Part shown: in pieces, positions 12,001 to 64,000 of the stretch
Numbering within the stretch: position 1 is the first letter of the stretch
How the letters are laid out: each line of letters starts with the position of its first letter
Source: Streptomyces hygroscopicus
Lineage (GTDB): Bacteria; Actinomycetota; Actinomycetes; Streptomycetales; Streptomycetaceae
NCBI GenBank assembly: GCA_002021875.1
Contig: CP018627.1
Span: 992,001 to 1,056,000, forward strand
DNA: 64,000 nt
Reading direction: 5' to 3'
Made by a program: the position numbers and the translations under genes
The notes under the pieces: model-generated
What the model was told of the DNA's origin: nothing
Seen by the model: the letters and a program-made list of their open reading frames with translations, nothing else
The model's database searches: none

Positions 12001-15000
12001 GGCGTCGACGTAGGCATTCGCCGCGGCGTAGTTGCCCTGTCCGGCGCCGCCGAACGTGCCGGCCGCGGAGGAGAACACCACGAATGCCGACAGATCCAGG
12101 TCCCGGGTCAGCTCATGGAGGTGGAAGGCGGCGTCGGCCTTGGGGCGGAGCACGGTGTCGACACGCTCGGGAGTCAGGGTCTCGATGACACCGTCGTCCA
12201 GCACACCGGCCGCATGCACCACACCACGCAACGGACGATCCACCGGAATACGCGCCAACACCCCCGCCAACGCCTCACGATCCGCGACATCGCAGGCAGC
12301 CACGGTCACCGACGCACCCAGCTCCGTCAGCTCCGCCTCCAACTCCGCCGCACCAGCCGCCTCCCGGCCCCGCCGAGAAACCAGCACCAAATGCCGCACC
12401 CCCCGCTCGGCCACCAAATGCCGCGCCACCAAACCACCCAACGTCCCCAACGCACCCGTCACCAGCACCGACCCCTCGGGATCCCACGCAAACCCCGACC
12501 CAGTCCCCTCAACAACACCCGCAGAAGCAACCGCCCGCACCAGCCGAGGCACCAACACACCCCCCGACCGCACAGCCACCTGAGGCTCCCCACACCCCAG
12601 CACCGCCCCCAGCACACCAGCCGAAACCCGACCATCGTCCACATCCACCAGGACAAACCGATCCGGATGCTCAGCCTGCGCCGAACGCACCAAACCCCAC
12701 ACCGCGGCAGCCGCCACATCCGGCACATCCTCACCCGGCACAGCAGCCACCGCACCCCGCGTCACCACCACCAACTGCGAGCCGGCAAACCGCTCCTCAG
12801 CCAACCACCCCTGCACCACGCCCAAAGCACGATGGGCCATGTCCCGAACCTCGGCCGGGTCGCCGACGCGGGCTCCGGAATCGGCCGTGAAGGAGACCAG
12901 AACGGTGTTGGGGGTGACCGTTCCGTCGTTCATGGCCTGGATCAGATCCGTCAGTTCCGGATACGTCACCGGGTCCGCCGGTCCACCTTCGCCTAGGTCG
13001 TCAAGGTGCGGCGCTCCGGTTCCGAGCACCGCCCATCGGCCCCTGGTCGCGCGTACGTCATGCTGGGCGGACGCCTCCCGCCATGTGGTGTGGAACAGCG
13101 TGTCATGCGTCACGTTCCGCGCGGCGTGGAGCTGCCCAGAGGAGACCGTACGGGTCACCAGCGACGCCACCGAGGCCACCGGCGCCCCGGAGGTGTCGGC
13201 GACGAGCAGCGAGACGGCATCCGGTCCGGCAGGGGCGAGCCTCACGCGCAGGGCGTCCGCGCCCGTTGCGTACAGGGACACACCGCTCCAGACGAACGGA
13301 AGTCCCGGGCCCGGGCGGGAGGAATCCTCTTCCGAGTCGTCCCCTCCCAATGCCGCGGTGTGAAGGGCGGCGTCGAGGAGGGCCGGATGCAGACCGAACC
13401 GCCCCGCCTCCGCACGCTCCTCCTCCCCAAGCGCCACCTCCGCAAACACCTCATCACCACGACGCCACGCAGCCCGCACCCCCCGAAACACCGGCCCATA
13501 CTCCAAACCCACCCCAGCCAACCGCTCATACACACCACCCACATCCACCGCCACCGCACCCACAGGCGGCCACACACCCAACCCCTCCACCACCCCACCC
13601 GAGGGACCAGCACTCAACACCCCCACCGCATGCCGCGTCCACGACTCCTCCCCCTCACCCTCCAACCGCGAAAACACACCCACCACACGCCGACCCACCC
13701 CATCCGGCACACCCACCGACAACTGCACCTGCACACCACCACACTCAGGCACCACCAACGGCGCCTCCAACGTCAACTCCTCCAACCACCCACAACCCAC
13801 CCCATCCCCCGCCCGCAACACCAACTCCACCAACGCCGTCCCCGGCACCACCACCACACCCAACACCACATGATCAGCCAACCAACCATGCGAAACCAAC
13901 GACAACCGACCCGTCAACAACACCCCATCCACACCCGCCAACCCCACCACCGCACCCAACAACGGATGATCAACCGAACCCAGACCAAGGCCCGCCGCCG
14001 CACCCGCGCTGACAGCCGCACCCGCGGACTCCAGCCAGTACCGCTCCTTCTGGAAGGCATACGTGGGCAACTCGACCCGCCGAGCCCCCGTCCCCGCGAA
14101 CGTGCTCGCCCAGTCGACAGAAGCCCCGCCCACGTATGCCTCGGACACGGAGGTCAGGAAACGGTCCAGGCCACCCTCGTCACGGCGCAGCGAACCCACG
14201 GCGGTGACACGGGTGCCGTGATCCTCGGCCGTCTGCTCCACACCCATCGTCAGCACAGGATGGGCACTGGCCTCGACAAACACCTGGAAACCATCCGCCA
14301 ACAGGGACCGGACCGTCTCACCGAAGCGCACCGTCTGACGCAGATTCCGGTACCAGTACCCGGCATCCAGCCCCGCCGTATCGAGCACCCCACCAGTCAC
14401 CGTCGAATAGAACGGCACCGACGACGACCGGGGAGCAATCCCGACGAGGGCGTGCCGAAGCTCGTCCTCGATGGCCTCGACGTGAGCGCAGTGCGAGGCG
14501 TAATCCACGGGAACACGCCGCGCCCGGATCCCCTCGCCCTCGCACACCGCCAGCAGCTCGTCCAACGCGTCCGCGTCACCCGAGACAACAACCGCCGAGG
14601 GCCCGTTCACCGCCGCCACCGACAACCGCTCACCCCACGCCGCCAGCCGCTCCCGAACCTCCCCCACCGGCAACGACACCGACACCATCCCGCCACGCCC
14701 CGACAACGCCCGCAACGCCTTGCTCCGCAACGCCACCACCCTCGCGGCATCCTCCAGAGACAACGCACCCGCCACACACGCCGCCGCGATCTCACCCTGC
14801 GAATGACCGATAACAGCAGCAGGCTCCACACCATACGAACGCCACAACTCCGCCAACGACACCATCACCGCGAACAGAGCAGGCTGCACCACATCCACCC
14901 GCTCCAACGCCTCCGCAGCACCCTCCCCACCCCGCAACACATCCACCAACGACCAGTCCACAAACGGCGCCAACGCCGCCCCACACTCACCAATCCGCTC

Positions 15001-16782
15001 CGCGAACACCGGCGAAGACTCCAACAACCCCGCCGCCATCCCCACCCACTGCGACCCCTGACCCGGAAACACCAACACCGCACGACCATCAGCACCCACA
15101 ACCCCACCCCGCACCAACCCCGAAGCATGACTGCCATCAGCCAGCGCCCGCAGCCCCTCGTCCAGAGCCGCCCGGTCCGATCCCAGCACCACCGCACGAT
15201 GCTCGAACGCACTACGCGTCGCCGCGAGGGAGAACCCGATATCGGTGGGGACCGTCTCCGGCCGCGTGTCCAGGTGGGCGAGCAACCGTTCGGCCTGGGC
15301 GCGCAGGGCGCTCTCGGACTTCGCCGAGACCAGCCACGGCACGGTGCCGGAAGGCAGTTGCCCTGTCTCCGCCCGCGCTTCGCCATCCGGCTCGGCCGAA
15401 GGCTCCTGCTCCAGGATGATGTGTGCGTTGGTGCCGCTGATGCCGAACGACGACACACCCGCCCGACGGGGCTCGTCGCGCTCCGGCCACGGTGTGGCGC
15501 CGGTGAGCAGCCTGACCGTGCCCGCCGACCAGTCCACGTGGGGCGACGGCTCGTCGATGTGCAGGGTTTGTGGCAGCAGTCCGTGCCGCATCGCCTGCAC
15601 CATCTTGATGACGCCGGCCACGCCCGCCGCCGCCTGCGTATGGCCGATGTTGGACTTGATGGAGCCGAGCCACAGCGGTCGGTCTTCGGGCCGGTCCTGC
15701 CCATATGTCGACAGCAGGGCCTGTGCCTCGATCGGGTCGCCCAGCGTGGTGCCCGTGCCATGTGCCTCGACGGCGTCCACCTGCTTGGCGGAGAGCCTGG
15801 CGTCGGCCAGGGCCTGGCGGATCACCCGCTGCTGGGACGGACCGTTCGGCGCCGTGAGGCCGTTGCTCGCACCGTCCTGGTTGATGGCGGAGCCGCGTAC
15901 CACCGCGAGCACCGGGTGGCCGTTGCGCCGCGCGTCCGAGAGCCGCTCCAGCAGCAGCATGCCCACACCCTCGCCCCAGCCCGTGCCATCGGCGGCCGCC
16001 GCGAACGGCTTGCACCGGCCGTCCGGCGCAAGGCCCCGCTGACGGCTGAACTCCACGAAGGTTCCGGGGGTGGACATCACCGTGACGCCACCCGCGAGGG
16101 CGAGTGTGCACTCCTGGCGCCGAAGGGCCTGACCGGCCCAGTGCAGCGCCACCAGGGACGAGGAGCACGCCGTGTCGACCGTGACCGCCGGGCCTTCGAG
16201 ACCCAGGGTATAGGCCACCCGGCCGGAGGCGATGCTGCCCGCGGTGCCATTGCCCAGATAACCCTCCACGCCTGCGGGCAGCGATGTCAGACCGGTGCCG
16301 TAGTCGTGGTACATGACACCGGTGAAGACACCGGTCTTGCTGCCCCGCACCGACTCCGGGTCGATACCGGCCCGCTCGAACGCCTCCCAAGCCGTCTCCA
16401 GCAGCAGCCGTTGCTGGGGGTCCGTCGCGAGCGCCTCGCGCGGCGACATCCCGAAGAACGCCGGGTCGAAGTCACCGGCGCCGTCCAGGAATCCGCCCTC
16501 GCGCGCATAGCTCTTGCCGACCGAGCCCGGGTCGGGGTCGTACAGCCCCTCCACATCCCAGCCGCGGTCCTGGGGGAAGCCCGAGATGGCGTCCTCGCCG
16601 GCGGCCACCGACCGCCACAGCTCCTCGGGCGAGCGCAGCCCGCCCGGGTAGCGGCAGCTCATCGCCACGATCGCGATCGGCTCGTGGTCCGCGGACTCCG
16701 CGTCCTGAAGGCGCTGGCGCGTCTGGTGGAGTTCGGCAATGACTCGCCTGAGGTAATCCCGGAGTTTGTCTTCGTTGCTCAT
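1..16782 (-). CDS. Modular type I polyketide synthase, three modules (K, L, M), 3' end outside window
   Basis: The start is ATG at 16780-16782, with GGGAA 6 bases upstream and a canonical MSNEDKL N-terminus. The frame stays open for 5,594 codons to base 1 with no stop. It has a docking helix (residues 1-33), module K (KS 34, AT about 573, DH His 971, KR about 1,440, ACP Ser 1,756), module L (KS 1,823, AT about 2,355, DH His 2,745, KR about 3,305, ACP Ser 3,617), and module M (KS 3,686, AT about 4,226, DH His 4,622, KR about 5,146, ACP Ser 5,506). All three are KS-AT-DH-KR-ACP. The last residues resemble a thioesterase N-terminus. The protein would complete the conjugated polyene and probably release the chain. 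Odd points are an altered DH motif and ACP motif in module M and low-complexity linkers in L and M. Confidence 0.96.
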   Translation of the reverse strand, partial: MSNEDKLRDYLRRVIAELHQTRQRLQDAESADHEPIAIVAMSCRYPGGLRSPEELWRSVAAGEDAISGFPQDRGWDVEGLYDPDPGSVGKSYAREGGFLDGAGDFDPAFFGMSPREALATDPQQRLLLETAWEAFERAGIDPESVRGSKTGVFTGVMYHDYGTGLTSLPAGVEGYLGNGTAGSIASGRVAYTLGLEGPAVTVDTACSSSLVALHWAGQALRRQECTLALAGGVTVMSTPGTFVEFSRQRGLAPDGRCKPFAAAADGTGWGEGVGMLLLERLSDARRNGHPVLAVVRGSAINQDGASNGLTAPNGPSQQRVIRQALADARLSAKQVDAVEAHGTGTTLGDPIEAQALLSTYGQDRPEDRPLWLGSIKSNIGHTQAAAGVAGVIKMVQAMRHGLLPQTLHIDEPSPHVDWSAGTVRLLTGATPWPERDEPRRAGVSSFGISGTNAHIILEQEPSAEPDGEARAETGQLPSGTVPWLVSAKSESALRAQAERLLAHLDTRPETVPTDIGFSLAATRSAFEHRAVVLGSDRAALDEGLRALADGSHASGLVRGGVVGADGRAVLVFPGQGSQWVGMAAGLLESSPVFAERIGECGAALAPFVDWSLVDVLRGGEGAAEALERVDVVQPALFAVMVSLAELWRSYGVEPAAVIGHSQGEIAAACVAGALSLEDAARVVALRSKALRALSGRGGMVSVSLPVGEVRERLAAWGERLSVAAVNGPSAVVVSGDADALDELLAVCEGEGIRARRVPVDYASHCAHVEAIEDELRHALVGIAPRSSSVPFYSTVTGGVLDTAGLDAGYWYRNLRQTVRFGETVRSLLADGFQVFVEASAHPVLTMGVEQTAEDHGTRVTAVGSLRRDEGGLDRFLTSVSEAYVGGASVDWASTFAGTGARRVELPTYAFQKERYWLESAGAAVSAGAAAGLGLGSVDHPLLGAVVGLAGVDGVLLTGRLSLVSHGWLADHVVLGVVVVPGTALVELVLRAGDGVGCGWLEELTLEAPLVVPECGGVQVQLSVGVPDGVGRRVVGVFSRLEGEGEESWTRHAVGVLSAGPSGGVVEGLGVWPPVGAVAVDVGGVYERLAGVGLEYGPVFRGVRAAWRRGDEVFAEVALGEEERAEAGRFGLHPALLDAALHTAALGGDDSEEDSSRPGPGLPFVWSGVSLYATGADALRVRLAPAGPDAVSLLVADTSGAPVASVASLVTRTVSSGQLHAARNVTHDTLFHTTWREASAQHDVRATRGRWAVLGTGAPHLDDLGEGGPADPVTYPELTDLIQAMNDGTVTPNTVLVSFTADSGARVGDPAEVRDMAHRALGVVQGWLAEERFAGSQLVVVTRGAVAAVPGEDVPDVAAAAVWGLVRSAQAEHPDRFVLVDVDDGRVSAGVLGAVLGCGEPQVAVRSGGVLVPRLVRAVASAGVVEGTGSGFAWDPEGSVLVTGALGTLGGLVARHLVAERGVRHLVLVSRRGREAAGAAELEAELTELGASVTVAACDVADREALAGVLARIPVDRPLRGVVHAAGVLDDGVIETLTPERVDTVLRPKADAAFHLHELTRDLDLSAFVVFSSAAGTFGGAGQGNYAAANAYVDALAAHRRALGLPAVALAWGFWAERSGMTGHLDDEDVRRMRRGGIAPLTSEEGLALLDASGTMAQPVLLPMRLDLPALRAQAASGAVPTLLRDLLSVSTRRTVRPSSDGAGESDLWRRLAPLSADEQEEVLLNLVCTHVAEVLGHAGADSIEVGRAFKELGFDSLTAVELRNRLNTATGLRLPATLVFDYPTPVVIARHLRSELAEAYQGATVSVSPSGSAGTGTLATHDEPIAIVAMSCRFPGGVRTPEQLWQLLERGTDAISAFPEDRGWDVEGLYDPDPEAAGKSYAREGGFLYDAGDFDPAFFGISPREALAMDPQQRLLLETSWEALERAGIDPATLRGSQTGVFAGVMHHDYGLLQGPGGGPGAPSAGSIVSGRISYTFGFEGPAVTVDTACSSSLVALHLATQALRRGECSLALAGGVTVMSTPGLFVEFSWQRGLSADGRCRAFAGAADGTGFSEGVGVLLLERLSDARRNGHRVLAVVRGSAVNQDGASNGLSAPNGPSQQRVIRAALESARLSAAEVDAVEAHGTGTKLGDPIEAQALLATYGQERAAEGRPLWLGAVKSNIGHTQAAAGVAGVMKMVLAMRHGVLPRTLHVDEPTPHVEWSAGAVELLTDAVVWPETGRPWRAGVSSFGISGTNAHVILEQSPVASPDTESPDERGSLTPSVVSWVVSGRSERALRAQASRLASFTRERSELPIVDVALSLATTRSAFEHRAVVLAADRAGLVDGLEALSIGDPALGVVQGSEVPGKLAVLFSGQGSQRVGMGRELYEAFPVFADAFDEVCARFDGILARPLREVIRGDVSGLDETVFAQCGLFAVEVGLFRLVESWGVRPDFVAGHSIGELAAAHVAGVLSLADACVLVAARGRLMQGLPSGGVMVSVQAAEADVLPLLAGREAEVSVAAVNGPRSTVISGAGEAVMEVAGHLEVQGIKTKRLRVSHAFHSPLMEPMLAEFRRVAEGLSYAPPRIPVVSNVTGAVADSEVLCSAEYWVRHVRETVRFADGVKSLADQGATTHLELGPDGVLSGMGQECAPDAVFAPALRTGRDEATSLHEALAQIHVRGRSVDWAALLAPARPRPVELPTYAFQRERYWLEPAASRADAASAGLEPAEHPLLGAAVTLPDSDGCLFTGRLSARTHAWLADHEVLGAVMLPGTAFVELALHAGDRVGCARLEELTLEAPLVLPEHGGVQVRVTVSDADDSGRRELTVHSREDGGEGPWLRHATGSVAPEPSTSARAALPASVWPPRDAEPVSLEGHYERLAETGLRYGPVFQGLRGVWRRGTEVFAEVALPDEAEQDPRRFGLHPALLDAALHAVGAAATGTSEAAGALEATGASDAAGHLGEIRLPFSWSGVSVHAAGAATLRVRLSPTGADGMALSMEVRDGTGAPVATVESLATRPVSPEQVNAARGAVHQSLFRLNWSVLPGAEAQVHSAVAEVAPLDGVGWHDLTAFGEAIGIAGAVPPALVCVVPSVSAAEGDESAEGDEIRDVILRALELVRGWLAEERFAESRLVIATQGAVTVEDDEDNQSNEAAVDLAAAAVWGLVRTAQTEHPDRFVLVDLDGAEQGPREPGRRPLAPETLTVLSAAVASGEPQVAVRGGRLLAPRLGRVRTAASSGTTGTTGTTGTTGTTGTTGTTGTTGATGTTGTTGTTGTAGIAGIAGTAGTAGTTGTAGTVGTAGTTPTVQAAMPSAVWDAEGTVLVTGATGTLGGLVARHLVAERGVRHLLLVSRRGADAPGAHALEAELVAAGASVSWAACDVADRDALTAVVKGVSETHPLRGVIHTAGVLDDGVIASLTPERVDAVLRPKMDAAITLHKLTEAMDLSAFVVFSSAAGTFGTAGQGNYAAANAFLDALIQRRRASGLPGLSLAWGLWDERGGMAGGLAEADLRRMGRSGVDGLSPEEGLALFDAGCAGELPVVVPMRLDPAKARGADGEVPHIMRGLVRPPARRAAEGTGAAGDLRERLAAVASSEDGERLVLDLVRRCVATVLGHGGAASVEPGRAFKDFGFDSLTAVELRNRLGTATGLRLTATLVFDYPTPIALAHHLHQELTGGGDGVRPAQPALPTGKPDTGHEQVAGDDLVAIVGMACRFPGGARSPEELWRLLAAGEEAISGFPANRGWDVAGLYDPDPEADGKSYAREGGFLHTAGEFDPAFFGISPREALAMDPQQRLLLETSWEAFERAGIDPTTLRGSTTGVFAGLMYHDYGSQLRSVPEGAEGYLATGGSGSIASGRIAYTFGLEGPAVTIDTACSSSLVALHLAAQALRQGECSLALAGGVAVMSTPATFVEFSRQRGLAPDGRCKAFAAAADGTGWGEGVGMLLLERLSDARRKGHQILAVVRGSAVNQDGASNGLTAPNGPSQQRVIRAALANARLSAAEVDVVEAHGTGTTLGDPIEAQALLATYGREHTDDQPLWLGSIKSNIGHTQAAAGVAGIMKMVLAMRHGLLPQTLGVDEPSPHIDWTAGAVELLTEARPWPETDRPRRAGVSSFGLSGTNAHIILEQEPPTEADEETSEEDAQLPPAVVPWVLSAKSDAGVRGQAARLQSAVAGDTGPAMTDIGLSLVTTRAAFERRAVVLGGDRAALVSGLTALTEGREATGVVRGAVVGSDARVVFVFPGQGSQWVGMAAGLLESSPVFAERIGECAAALAPFVDWSLGDVLRGGEGAAEALERVDVVQPVLWAVMVSLAELWRSYGVEPAAVIGHSQGEIAAACVAGALSLEDAARVVALRSQALRALSGGGGMVSVSLPVKAVRERLVRWGERLSVAAVNGPSAVVVSGDADALDELLAVCEGEEIRARRIPVDYASHCAHVEEIEETLLRELADIAPRASSVPFYSTVTAGVLDTTGLDAGYWYRNLRQTVRFDETVRTLLADGFQVFIEASAHPVLTMGVEQTAEDHGTRVTAVGSLRRDDGGPDRFATSLAEAYVGGAPVDWARMFAGTGAERADLPTYAFQRTHFWLESETVEAGDVASAGLDSAGHPLLGAAVPLPDSDGFLLTGRLSLRTHPWLADHAVADVTLLPGTAFVELLMRAGDAVGCDRVDELTLGAPLVLPEQGTVRLQVAVGGPDEAGRRSVGVYAQTEDGPWTQHATGVLGGGVLGGGSSSADRATETEAWPPTGAEAVDVAGLYERFARTGLGYGPSFQGLRAVWRKGEEVFAEVGLAEEARQDAERFGLHPALLDAALHAMAFGGFVRLPEPDGKTRQDGGSGTGRVRLPFAWSGVALHATGASALRVRLAPAGADAVSLTALDESGRPVASVDSLVTRAVARDQLGAAHGAFHESLFHLEWTAPTVVSPSSVAPGRWAVLAEGDTGLSAALKSAGTAGALAETYADPSALGEAVEAGRTAPDLVFACLSSQPSLSSAPSHTSASRDHTSASRDHTSASRDETDTVALAPSAEAVRAVAHRALALVQSWLADERFGRSRLVLVTRGAVGVRPGEPLADPACAAVWGLVRSAQSENPDRFLLLDLDDQEASFAALPQALSGDEPQMAVRAGGVLVPRLARVPAARATASTPAGERDGEAAATPLWDPAGTVLITGATGVLGSLVARHLVAEHGVRHLLLTSRRGREATGAAELVDELTAAGASVSLAACDTADRAALARLLTTVPAEHPLTGVVHAAGVLDDGVIGSLTPERVDTVLRPKADAAINLHELTEDLPLSAFVLFSSAAGVFGGSGQANYAAANAFLDVLAQRRRAGGLPAVSLAWGLWAERSAMTGHMDDSDVERLNRAGVTALSSEEGLALFDAATAQAHARAARSGDPGPGEGADASGGGRPESVTDVHPESTTDPRPLLVPMRLDIAALRVQAASFGVPHLLRGLVRVPARRTAHNGASGSATGAGGVEPIGQRLNGLSVREQTQLLTELVRTHAATVLGHDSPDLVEDDHAFLELGITSLTAVEIRNRLNLATGLNLPATLLFDHTTPAALAAHLRAQLVPGAPDSAPRGEAPAAGAPHQTTTTATPPGAVKAPTGSTIEELYRQAC
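1793..1855 (-). repeat. Three perfect 21-bp tandem repeats in the module M KR linker
   Basis: Three exact copies of a 21-bp unit (1793-1813, 1814-1834, 1835-1855) encode His-Thr-Ser-Ala-Ser-Arg-Asp three times in frame. They lie in the structural subdomain of the module M KR, in a Ser-rich surface linker. Confidence 0.95.
2651..2680 (-). repeat. Two perfect 15-bp tandem repeats inside the module M DH
   Basis: Two exact 15-bp copies (2651-2665, 2666-2680) encode Val-Leu-Gly-Gly-Gly twice. They lie in the loop between the two hotdog halves of the module M DH. Confidence 0.85.
5728..11316 (-). other. PKS module L: KS-AT(malonyl)-DH-KR(B-type)-ACP
   Basis: The KS begins near 11316. The AT has FSGQGSQ near 9708 and HAFH near 9160 (malonyl). 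The DH has [10 protein letters not shown] at 8521-8550 and HPALLD with its Asp at 8047-8049. The KR has [11 protein letters not shown] near 6855, LDD in HTAGVLDDG, and NYAAAN near 6440 (B-type). The ACP serine is at 5932-5934. Between the two KR subdomains lies a 60-residue low-complexity insert of Gly-Thr-Thr type repeats (6940-7119). Predicted outcome: a disubstituted alkene (C4-C5). Confidence 0.93.
6940..7119 (-). repeat. In-frame 9-bp minisatellite, 20 units, encoding Gly-Thr-Thr/Ala repeats
   Basis: Twenty tandem 9-bp units. Units 7021-7119 are eleven near-perfect copies of gccggtagt (plus strand); 6940-7020 are nine more diverged copies of the tccggctgt type. On the coding strand each unit gives Gly-Thr-Thr, Gly-Thr-Ala or Gly-Ile-Ala, 60 residues in all, with no frame change. 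The repeat sits in the linker before the KR nucleotide-binding motif of module L, where length variation is probably tolerated. Confidence 0.95.
11317..16683 (-). other. PKS module K: KS-AT(methylmalonyl)-DH-KR(B-type)-ACP
   Basis: The KS begins near 16683 and reads [10 protein letters not shown] where the other modules have [10 protein letters not shown] or EAVAMDPQ(Q/H)R. The AT has GQGSQW near 15057 and YASH near 14500 (methylmalonyl). The DH has [10 protein letters not shown] at 13843-13872 and HPALLD with its Asp near 13372. The KR has [11 protein letters not shown] near 12450 and LDD in HAAGVLDDG (B-type). The ACP serine is at 11515-11517. Predicted outcome: an alpha-methyl alkene (C6-C7). 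Confidence 0.94.
13385..13987 (-). repeat. 603-bp DH block, copy in module K
   Basis: Line-by-line comparison shows this segment and 24343-24945 (module I) to be identical with no gaps at a constant offset of 10,958 bases. It spans the N-terminal hotdog of the DH, including the catalytic His motif. Flanking DH sequence diverges at once on the low-coordinate side of the shared ACP-proximal border and within a few bases at 13988. Confidence 0.9.
16684..16782 (-). other. N-terminal docking coiled coil of gene 3
   Basis: Residues 1-33 read [20 protein letters not shown] followed by [10 protein letters not shown], an amphipathic helix ending just before the KS (EPIAIV at 16683). This is the class 1 N-terminal docking helix expected to accept the gene 2 C-terminus. 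Its second half is almost the same as the internal remnant in gene 1 at 47473-47553. Confidence 0.87.
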
Positions 16783-16832
16783 CGCGCATTCCCAATCACA
16801 AGGCTGCCGGCAAATTGCGGAGGGTTGTTGCT
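16783..16832 (-). promoter_or_regulatory. 50-bp gap between genes 2 and 3 with ribosome binding site
   Basis: This is the only non-coding gap longer than one base in the window. On the coding strand a GGGAA (16789-16793) sits 6 bases before the gene 3 ATG and is a modest Shine-Dalgarno match. I see no terminator hairpin and no convincing promoter, so read-through from gene 2 is expected. Confidence 0.65.
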
Positions 16833-27791
<10,959 letters not shown>

Positions 27792-27792
27792 G

Positions 27793-64000
<36,208 letters not shown>

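Noticed and set aside
16783..16832. Possible promoter or terminator between genes 2 and 3
   Set aside because: 50 bp with no clear -10/-35 pair and no hairpin with a T-run. It only supports a ribosome binding site.

Overview
The window is a very GC-rich actinomycete sequence, Streptomyces-like judged by GC-rich third codon positions and actinobacterial PKS-type docking helices. It consists almost entirely of three collinear modular type I (cis-AT) polyketide synthase genes, all on the minus strand. No other protein, RNA or mobile gene is supportable. The three PKS frames cover everything except 51 bases. The long open frames on the plus strand are antisense shadows.

Layout in direction of synthesis (high to low coordinates). 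Gene 1 (27793-64000) enters from beyond the right edge and shows 12,068 codons: the AT-ACP end of module A, then complete modules B to H and a C-terminal docking region. Gene 2 (16833-27791) carries modules I and J with docking helices at both ends. Gene 3 (1-16782) carries modules K, L and M and leaves the window at the left edge. Its last visible residues resemble the start of a C-terminal thioesterase, so gene 3 is probably the last PKS gene. Module letters are mine.

Predicted chemistry from AT motifs (YASH = methylmalonyl, HAFH = malonyl) and reductive domains: A mmal, no reduction; B mal KR; C mmal DH without KR; D mmal DH-ER-KR; E mmal KR (the only A-type); F mal KR; G mmal DH-KR; H mal KR; I mmal DH-KR; J mal DH-KR; K mmal DH-KR; L mal DH-KR; M mmal DH(altered)-KR, then probable TE. 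Collinear reading gives a C1 acyl end, a methyl-branched conjugated tetraene or pentaene (C2/C4 to C11, methyls at C2, C6, C10), an isolated C14 trisubstituted alkene, hydroxyls at C13, C17, C19 and C25, a probable C23 ketone, and methyls at C14, C18, C20 and C22. It would be released as a macrolactone or free acid. I could not match this to a named compound.

Most notable: a probable fossil gene fusion inside gene 1 (docking-helix remnants between modules D and E at 47473-47640); a KR-less DH module (C); a DH with Gly to Asp in its HxxxGxxxxP motif and an ACP reading TSL instead of DSL, both in module M; strict mal/mmal alternation from F to M with a 10.0-11.0 kb two-module period; a 603-bp DH segment that reads identical in modules I and K; and a 180-bp in-frame Gly-Thr-Thr minisatellite in module L.
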